A stretch of DNA of 64,000 nucleotides from an uncultured Anaerolineales bacterium (GTDB taxonomy: Bacteria > Chloroflexota > Anaerolineae > Anaerolineales > Villigracilaceae): the NCBI GenBank assembly GCA_937960595.1, contig CALGPL010000004.1, positions 1 to 64,000 on the forward strand, read 5' to 3'. A program made the position numbers and the translations under genes. This document shows, in pieces, positions 59,327 through 64,000 of this stretch. The notes beneath the pieces are model-generated. The model was not told where the DNA came from. It was given only the letters and a program-made list of their open reading frames with translations, and ran no database searches. Every line of letters begins with the position of its first letter. Within the stretch, counting starts at the first letter, position 1.

Positions 59327-60718
59327 ATGATGAACCTTGCCCAAGCCTTGCGCCTGCTGGCTCCCCCTGCGCTCGACGCTCTCCCCGCCTCCACCGGCCG
59401 GGAGGCACCCGGCGGCTTCTCGCTGGCCCTGGTCGGCGCGGGCGGAAAGACGACTGCCCTCTTTCAACTGGCCCGTCAACTGACAGCCAGGCGCCAGCGG
59501 GCCGCGCTGGTCGCCACCACGACTCATTTGGGGGTTTGGCAAGCCGCGGCAGCCGATCGGCATCTCGTCGCGGCCGGGCGCGCCGACCTGGCAGCGCTGG
59601 AAGACGGCCTGCCGCCCGGCGTGACGCTGGTCAGCGGTCCGTCCATCGGCGACCGGCTGGGAAGCCTTCGTCCAGATGTTCTTTTGTGGCTACACGAAAT
59701 CTGCCAGAAGTATGCCGCGCCGCTCCTGATCGAGGCCGACGGCGGGCGCCGACGCCCGCTCAAAGCGCCCGCCGACCACGAACCGGCGCTGCCCGACTTC
59801 GTCGAGACCGTCGTGGTCGTCGCCGGGCTGAGCGGCCTCGGCCAGCCATTGACAGACGAGCATGTCCACCGCCCGGACATTTTCGCCCGCCTGAGCAATC
59901 TTGAAATGGGAAACAGCATCACAGCAGAGGCGGTCGCGCGGCTCCTGATCCACCCGGAGGGCGGCCTGAAAGGCATCCCTGCCGGGGCGCGGCGGGTAGC
60001 GCTGCTCAATCAGGCCGACACGCCGGAATTGCAATCCCTGGGCGCGAAAATGGCGCCAGAGTTGCTGAAAAATTACGATGCCGTGGTCCTTGCTTCTTTG
60101 CAAGCGGCAGAAACCGGCAACATCGGCGCGGTTCACGCCGTCCACGAGCAAACGGCCGGGGTTATCCTCGCTGCCGGCGAAGCCAGCCGTTTTGGGCGAC
60201 CCAAACAGTTGCTGGAGTGGCGCAGAAAGCCATTTGTACGCCACGTCGCCGAGACGGCGATTGTCGCAGGACTTTCGCCTGTCGTAGTCGTCACGGGAGC
60301 CTGCGCAGAGCAGGTGGAGACTGCTCTCCAAGGTTTGCCCTTAACCCTCTGCCACAATCCTGACTGGAGAAATGGACAAAGCACTTCCTTGCAGCGCGGA
60401 CTGCGCGCCCTGCCTGACAAAACCGGCGCAGCGATCTTTCTGCTGGCCGACCAGCCACAGGTCCCGCCAACGCTGCTGCAGGCGCTGACAGAAGGCCACT
60501 GCCGGACGCTGAGTCCCATTTTGGCCCCGCTGGTGCGCGGTCAGCGCGGCAATCCGGTCCTGTTCGACCGTCTCACCTTTCCGGCCCTGCAAACACTGAG
60601 CGGCGATGTGGGTGGACGAGCGATTTTCTCCCAATTTCCGCCGGCCTATCTCCCCTGGCACGACGAGAGTCTGCTGGTGGACGTGGACAGGCCGTCGGAT
60701 CTGGAGCGCCTGCCATAA
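59327..60718 (+). CDS. yqeC: YqeC-MocA fusion: hydroxylase accessory protein joined to a molybdenum-cofactor nucleotidyltransferase
   Basis: 463 residues. The first ~265 are YqeC, a P-loop-like protein (ALVGAGGKTTALFQLARQL, ATTTHLGVW, IEADGGRRRPLKAPADHEP) tied to selenium-dependent molybdenum hydroxylases. From about 274 a MobA-like NTP-transferase starts with GVILAAGEASRFGRPKQLLE, then LADQPQVPP and GQRGNPVLFDRLTF, as in MocA, which attaches CMP to molybdopterin. The cytosine dinucleotide cofactor is what xanthine-dehydrogenase-type enzymes of bacteria use. Fusion of these two steps suggests direct hand-over. The clients are the hydroxylase genes 2-6 kb upstream. Confidence 0.92.
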   Translation: MMNLAQALRLLAPPALDALPASTGREAPGGFSLALVGAGGKTTALFQLARQLTARRQRAALVATTTHLGVWQAAAADRHLVAAGRADLAALEDGLPPGVTLVSGPSIGDRLGSLRPDVLLWLHEICQKYAAPLLIEADGGRRRPLKAPADHEPALPDFVETVVVVAGLSGLGQPLTDEHVHRPDIFARLSNLEMGNSITAEAVARLLIHPEGGLKGIPAGARRVALLNQADTPELQSLGAKMAPELLKNYDAVVLASLQAAETGNIGAVHAVHEQTAGVILAAGEASRFGRPKQLLEWRRKPFVRHVAETAIVAGLSPVVVVTGACAEQVETALQGLPLTLCHNPDWRNGQSTSLQRGLRALPDKTGAAIFLLADQPQVPPTLLQALTEGHCRTLSPILAPLVRGQRGNPVLFDRLTFPALQTLSGDVGGRAIFSQFPPAYLPWHDESLLVDVDRPSDLERLP

Positions 60719-60805
60719 AAAAGAGAGGCTCTCCGGACAAAAACCCCTTGTCATTTCGCCCATCTTGTGCTATTTTTGCACCATCCCCAAGGGAGCAACA
60801 ACGGT

Positions 60806-61192
60806 ATGCCAAAAGCAGAGAAGACCATCATTGTGATCGAAGACGAGCAAGAAGCGGCAGAGATGTTCGCCGAAATGATGCGCGTCAGCGGGTTTCGCGT
60901 CCTGAAAGCGACCAGCAGCGCCCCCGGCATGTCCTTGATCGCCAGCGAACGGCCGGACGCGGTCGTGTTGGACATCATGATGCCCGATATTTCCGGCCTG
61001 GACGTGCTCCGCTTCATGCGCAACGATCCACAACTGGCCAAAATTCCCGTGATCGTCGTCTCGGCCAAAAGCATGCCGGCCGACATCAAAACCGGCCTGG
61101 AGGCCGGCGCGTCGGTGTACCTGACCAAACCGGTCGGCTACCTGGACCTGAAAGAGGCGGTCGAAAAAGCCCTTGGGATGGGGGATTCCTGA
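60806..61192 (+). CDS. Stand-alone response regulator (receiver domain only)
   Basis: 128 residues, a CheY-like receiver without output domain: IVIEDEQEAAEMF (acidic pocket), phospho-acceptor Asp in AVVLDIMMPDISGLDV (about 55), VVSAKSM and the switch lysine in YLTKPVGYLDL. It probably relays phosphate or acts by binding a partner. The cNMP-kinase at 49534 and the multi-GAF kinase at 26088, which lack adjacent regulators, are possible donors. AAGGGAG precedes ATG 60806. thpR follows 6 nt later. Confidence 0.92.
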   Translation: MPKAEKTIIVIEDEQEAAEMFAEMMRVSGFRVLKATSSAPGMSLIASERPDAVVLDIMMPDISGLDVLRFMRNDPQLAKIPVIVVSAKSMPADIKTGLEAGASVYLTKPVGYLDLKEAVEKALGMGDS

Positions 61193-61198
61193 CGCGCC

Positions 61199-61786
61199 AT
61201 GATGCTGCGTTCCTTCATCGCCATCGAATTGCCGGGCGAACTTCAAGAAGCCATCGCGAGAGCAACTGCCGGACTGCAAGCGGCCCTGCCGCGCCCGCTG
61301 GTGCGCTGGGTGTCGCCGGCAAACATTCACCTGACGCTAAAATTCCTGGGCGAGGTCTCCCCGTCCAACCTGGAGCAACTGGCCCGGTCGCTGCGCGTCG
61401 AAGCGGCCAATCACGCCGCGTTTACGGCCTCCATCGGCGGGGCGGGCGCCTTCCCCAACCCGCGCCGGCCGCGGGTGGTGTGGATCGGCTGCGAGGCGCC
61501 GCCCGCCCTGGCCAGCCTGCAGCGCGGCGTGGAGGCCGTCTGCGCCCGGCTGGGGTACCCCTCCGAAAACCGCCCCTTCAGCCCGCACCTGACCATCGGC
61601 CGAGTCGGGCAGACGGTCGCTCCGGCCGAATTGGAGCGTCTGCGCCAGGCCCTGCAGCAGACCCAGATCGGCGTCCTCGGCGCGTTCACAGTAGATGCCA
61701 TTCACATCTTCAAGAGCGACCTGCACCCCAGCGGCTCGATCTACACCCGCCTGTATTCTCTGCCCTTACAGCCAACCCATTCTTGA
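61199..61786 (+). CDS. thpR: RNA 2',3'-cyclic phosphodiesterase (2H superfamily, ThpR)
   Basis: 195 residues with the two catalytic HxT motifs HLTLKFLGEV (about 43) and HLTIGRVG (about 126), beginning LRSFIAIELPGELQ. It opens 2',3'-cyclic phosphates of RNA; the older name is 2'-5' RNA ligase. Two adjacent ATGs (61199, 61202) are equally plausible. rsfS follows within 9 nt. Confidence 0.92.
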   Translation: MMLRSFIAIELPGELQEAIARATAGLQAALPRPLVRWVSPANIHLTLKFLGEVSPSNLEQLARSLRVEAANHAAFTASIGGAGAFPNPRRPRVVWIGCEAPPALASLQRGVEAVCARLGYPSENRPFSPHLTIGRVGQTVAPAELERLRQALQQTQIGVLGAFTVDAIHIFKSDLHPSGSIYTRLYSLPLQPTHS

Positions 61787-61794
61787 GGTGAATT

Positions 61795-62139
61795 CTGAAA
61801 ACACCTGATCTTGTCCACACCATCATCGCCGCGCTGGAAGACAAAAAGGGGGAGGATATTCTCCTGCTGGATGTCCACGAAATCACTTCCTTTACCGACT
61901 ACTTTGTCCTTTGCACCGGCACGAGCAACCGCATGCTGGACGCCCTGGCCGACGGCGTCGCCGAGAAAGTGCAGCAACAGCACAGGAAAAAAGGCCGCCG
62001 CGAAGGCGCGGCCGACGCCGGCTGGATCGTCCTCGACTATGGCGACATCGTCGTGCACTTATTCGATCCCGAAATGCGCAATTATTATCGGCTGGAAGAC
62101 CTCTGGAAGGAGGGCAAACTCTTGCTCAGAGTTCACTGA
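61795..62139 (+). CDS. rsfS: Ribosome silencing factor RsfS with a non-standard start codon
   Basis: About 114 residues when read from CTG 61795. The frame gives KTPDLVHTIIAALEDKKGED, LLLDVHEITSFTDYFVLCTG, TSNRMLDALADGVAEKVQQQ, then DAGWIVLDYGDIVVHLFDPE and MRNYYRLEDLW, a complete RsfS/Iojap domain. Binding to ribosomal protein L14 blocks subunit joining. No ATG, GTG or TTG exists in frame between the stop TGA at 61789-61791 and conserved residues; only ATT (61792) and CTG (61795) are available, right after the Shine-Dalgarno GAGGTGA (61785-61791). The first in-frame ATG (61933) would remove a third of the domain. A small sequencing error in this spot is the other explanation. Confidence 0.85.
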   Translation: MKTPDLVHTIIAALEDKKGEDILLLDVHEITSFTDYFVLCTGTSNRMLDALADGVAEKVQQQHRKKGRREGAADAGWIVLDYGDIVVHLFDPEMRNYYRLEDLWKEGKLLLRVH

Positions 62140-62195
62140 TCGAGGCCCTCGCGCCGACTGCCAGCGTCGGCCTGGCAACTGCCTGAATCAAACAA

Positions 62196-62222
62196 TCGGG
62201 CGAGGTCAATGACCTCGCCCGA
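62196..62222 (-). terminator. Terminator of ndk
   Basis: TCGGGCGAGGTC (62196-62207) and GACCTCGCCCGA (62211-62222) form a perfect 12-bp stem. On the minus strand it is followed by TTGTTTGATT. It may also end the thpR-rsfS transcript. Confidence 0.8.
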
Positions 62223-62225
62223 CGC

Positions 62226-62687
62226 TCATGAAACCTGTTCGAAAATCCATCGGTCGGTATCCCGTCCCCAGGAGACCAATTCGTCTGGTCGGAACCACAA
62301 GGCGACCTCCTTCTCGCCGTTTTCGGGCGAGTCGGAGGCGTGCGTCAGGTTGCGACCTACTTCGAGCGCAAAATCGTGGCGGATCGAGCCCGGGGCGGCC
62401 TCGGTGGGGCGCGTTGCGCCCATGGTCTGCCGGATGGCCGCAATCGCATTCGGCCCCTCCCAAACCATCGCCATCACCGGGGCGGAGGTAATGTAGGCAA
62501 TCAGACCATCGTAAAAGGGCTTGCCTTTGTGGATGGCATAATGGGTCTCGGCCAGCGAGCGCGAAACGGCGATGAACTTGGCCGCCACCAGCCGCAGTCC
62601 GCGGCGTTCGAGGCGGCTGATCACTTCGCCGATCAGCCCACGCTGAACACCGTCGGGTTTGACGAGAACAAGAGAACGCTCCATCAT
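62226..62687 (-). CDS. ndk: Nucleoside diphosphate kinase
   Basis: 153 residues, the normal size. MERSLVLVKPDGVQRGLIGE, KFIAVSRSLAETHYAIHKGK, AMVWEGPNAIAAIRQTMGAT and the catalytic histidine region PGSIRHDFAL are typical (the His is the residue before DFAL). Transfers phosphate between nucleoside triphosphates and diphosphates. GGAGAG lies 7 nt before ATG 62687; the next ATG at 62684 is equivalent. Confidence 0.96.
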   Translation of the reverse strand: MMERSLVLVKPDGVQRGLIGEVISRLERRGLRLVAAKFIAVSRSLAETHYAIHKGKPFYDGLIAYITSAPVMAMVWEGPNAIAAIRQTMGATRPTEAAPGSIRHDFALEVGRNLTHASDSPENGEKEVALWFRPDELVSWGRDTDRWIFEQVS

Positions 62688-62712
62688 GATGAAACTCTCC
62701 AATGTAAAGAAT

Positions 62713-62739
62713 GACCTCGGGACGGCATGCCCCGAGGTC
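62713..62739 (-). terminator. Terminator of the TPR protein gene
   Basis: GACCTCGGG (62713-62721) and CCCGAGGTC (62731-62739) form a 9-bp stem between the end of the TPR gene (62772) and ndk. The T-run on the minus strand is weak (ATTCTTTACATT). Confidence 0.6.
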
Positions 62740-62771
62740 CGATTTTACCACGTCCGTTGCGACGCCGCCGT

Positions 62772-64000
62772 CTAGCGCAACAACTCCTCGGCTTTGGTGT
62801 AGGCGTCCAGCGCCTCCTGGAGACGGTTGGCGCGCATGTAGGCATCGCCCAGCGTCTGCCAAACAATCACATCGACCGGGAAACGATAGATGGCTTCCCG
62901 CAAGTCGTGAATCACCTCGTCCAAAAGACGAGACTTTTTGATCAATTTGGCATATTCTTGCATCGCTTCGTTCAGCAGGCCGCGCTCGAGCGCCTGTTGA
63001 GCAGCAGACAACAACTCGGCATCCCGATCCTGCGCCGGAACGCGGGCCAGCATTCCCGTCACGCGCGATTGGGTAGGCACGGGGGTAGAAGCCGGCACGC
63101 CGGGCGGCGGCTGGACGGCCTCCTCGATGGGCGGCGGCTGGACGGCCTCGACAGCCGGGACCCATTCCTCGGGCGCGACCGGGGCAGCCTCGGCCGCGAC
63201 CGGCGCCGAGACATCGGCCAGCCAGCCGGGCAGTTCCGGCTCGGCAGCAGGAACAGGCGCGGCGGGAGGCGGCGTCTCAGCAGCAGAGGCGGCAGCCGCC
63301 TGGAGCCACTCGGGCAATTCCTGCTCCGGCGCGGCGACAGGCGCCGATGGAACCGGCGCCTCCGCCGGCGGAGGGACAGCAGCGGCTTCGGTCGAGGCCG
63401 ATTGCAGCCAGTCGGGCAGTTCGGCGGCCTCGGCAGGGGCGGCGGGGGGCTGTCCCAGATCGTGCAGCCATTCAGGCAATTCCTCTCCCGCAGCAGGCGC
63501 AGGTGGGGCCGCCTGCCCCGCTTTCTCGCCTGCGGCAGGCATGAATTGGGCTGCCTGCTCTGTTTCTTCGCCCCTGGCCCCTCCTTCATCTAATGACCGC
63601 AGCCAACTGGTAATGGTGACATCCTTTTCTGGCGGCGGGGCCGCCTCGGCGACGGGAGGCGGGGGAACTTCTGCCAGGCGCTGAACGGACTCGGGGGGAG
63701 TCTCCGTGCGATCTTCGGGTTTGGAAAGCAGTTCGTCGGGCCTGGCTCCCTGTTTGGCCGCCAGACTCTCCAGCCATGCCAGGGCATCATCCTCGATCTC
63801 CAGCGGGCGGGCAGGGCCGGTAGGACCCACGCCAGCCGCAGATTCCTCGGGCAAGACGGCTTTGGGTTCCTCCGCAGGAACCGAGGCGGGCGACGGCGCG
63901 GCTGCCAGTCGTTGAACGGATTCGGGCGGCGTTTCCGTCCGCTCCTCGGGGCGAGAAAGCAACTCCTCTGGCTTGGCGCCCTGTTTGGCTGCCAGGCTTT
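62772..64000 (-). CDS. Pro/Ala-rich TPR protein with tandem repeats and ELPxWL motifs (N-terminus beyond window)
   Basis: At least 409 residues; the frame is open to the window end, so the N-terminus lies outside. Two copies of a 77-residue unit (LAWLESLAAKQGARPDELLS, KPEDRTETPPESVQRLA) are followed by a low-complexity Pro/Ala-rich region carrying ELPEWLHDLG, ELPDWLQSA, ELPEWLQAA and ELPGWLADV. The C-terminal ~90 residues are TPR-like (LSAAQQALERGLLNEAMQEY, then VDVIVWQTLGDAYMRANRLQ). There is no signal peptide in the visible part. The regular WL motifs look like short docking sites for a partner. Similar proteins occur in Anaerolineae as I recall; the function is unknown. Confidence 0.85.
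   Translation of the reverse strand, partial: SLAAKQGAKPEELLSRPEERTETPPESVQRLAAAPSPASVPAEEPKAVLPEESAAGVGPTGPARPLEIEDDALAWLESLAAKQGARPDELLSKPEDRTETPPESVQRLAEVPPPPVAEAAPPPEKDVTITSWLRSLDEGGARGEETEQAAQFMPAAGEKAGQAAPPAPAAGEELPEWLHDLGQPPAAPAEAAELPDWLQSASTEAAAVPPPAEAPVPSAPVAAPEQELPEWLQAAAASAAETPPPAAPVPAAEPELPGWLADVSAPVAAEAAPVAPEEWVPAVEAVQPPPIEEAVQPPPGVPASTPVPTQSRVTGMLARVPAQDRDAELLSAAQQALERGLLNEAMQEYAKLIKKSRLLDEVIHDLREAIYRFPVDVIVWQTLGDAYMRANRLQEALDAYTKAEELLR
63671..64000 (-). repeat. 231-bp tandem repeat in the TPR protein gene
   Basis: The unit starting at 63671 recurs at 63902, 231 bp (77 codons) later, with roughly three-quarters identity by eye over the ~100 bp visible before the window ends. 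The translated units are nearly identical at TETPPESVQRLA and LAAKQGA. More copies may lie beyond the window. Confidence 0.8.

Noticed and set aside
61933-62139. RsfS starting at the internal ATG 61933
   Set aside because: It would lose the conserved first third (EDKKGEDILLLDV and TSFTDYFVLCTG), while an uninterrupted frame with a ribosome binding site exists upstream.

Overview
The window is chromosomal DNA from a bacterium, most likely a member of the Chloroflexota close to Anaerolineae. This rests on gene content, not on a phylogeny. The clues are a high-GC genome with dense short-spaced genes, a very large PAS/GAF sensor kinase, an SPFH protein fused to an excisionase-type helix-turn-helix, a three-gene acyl-CoA carboxylase operon, and a Pro/Ala-rich TPR protein with ELPxWL motifs. 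No rRNA, phage, plasmid or CRISPR array is visible. Three tRNA genes are present: Leu(GAG), Arg(TCG) and Thr(CGT).

Layout. 1-4.3 kb: the end of a type I restriction system (partial hsdS, then hsdR), split by an IS200/REP-type tyrosine transposase. The same block carries several copies of a palindrome built on CCTAAAGGTCT/AGACCTTTAGG, two of them in frame inside hsdR. 4.4-8.6 kb: CBS-containing Mn-dependent pyrophosphatase, a hicBA toxin-antitoxin pair, XdhC and the SPFH-HTH protein, followed by a small inverted-repeat element. 8.8-14.4 kb: nnr, an amino-acid ABC binding protein and permease without an ATPase, tRNA-Leu, plsX and a NERD-like protein. 14.4-19.7 kb: DinG-type exonuclease/helicase, comEA and a methyltransferase. 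19.7-25.9 kb: acyl-CoA carboxylase operon, CYTH protein, murI, a C26 amidotransferase and rplS. 26-36 kb: two sensor kinases and an OmpR-type regulator, a NYN/LOTUS protein, a GT4 glycosyltransferase, tRNA-Thr, an aldehyde dehydrogenase and a GNAT protein. 36-52 kb: housekeeping genes (udk, cyclophilin, M20 peptidase, rluB, scpB, rsmD, nudix, class II aldolase) mixed with envelope genes (UDP-glucuronate decarboxylase-like epimerase, GtrA, lipoproteins). 53-60.7 kb: a molybdenum hydroxylase (FAD/2Fe-2S fusion plus molybdopterin subunit) with YqeB and a YqeC-MocA fusion, interrupted by hisS on the other strand. 60.8-64 kb: a response regulator, thpR, rsfS (no usual start codon), ndk and the repeat-rich TPR protein running off the end.

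How the parts relate. XdhC at 6.6 kb, the hydroxylase subunits, YqeB and YqeC-MocA together form a molybdenum-hydroxylase synthesis and maturation set of the kind linked to selenium-dependent enzymes, although they are not in one operon. Several genes have a -10 hexamer exactly 6 nt before the ATG and no Shine-Dalgarno sequence, which points to leaderless mRNAs. The observation most worth following is the palindrome family: it ends hsdS, adjoins the -10 boxes of the transposase and hsdR, sits in degenerate form inside the transposase gene, and adds in-frame peptides to HsdR at inter-motif positions.
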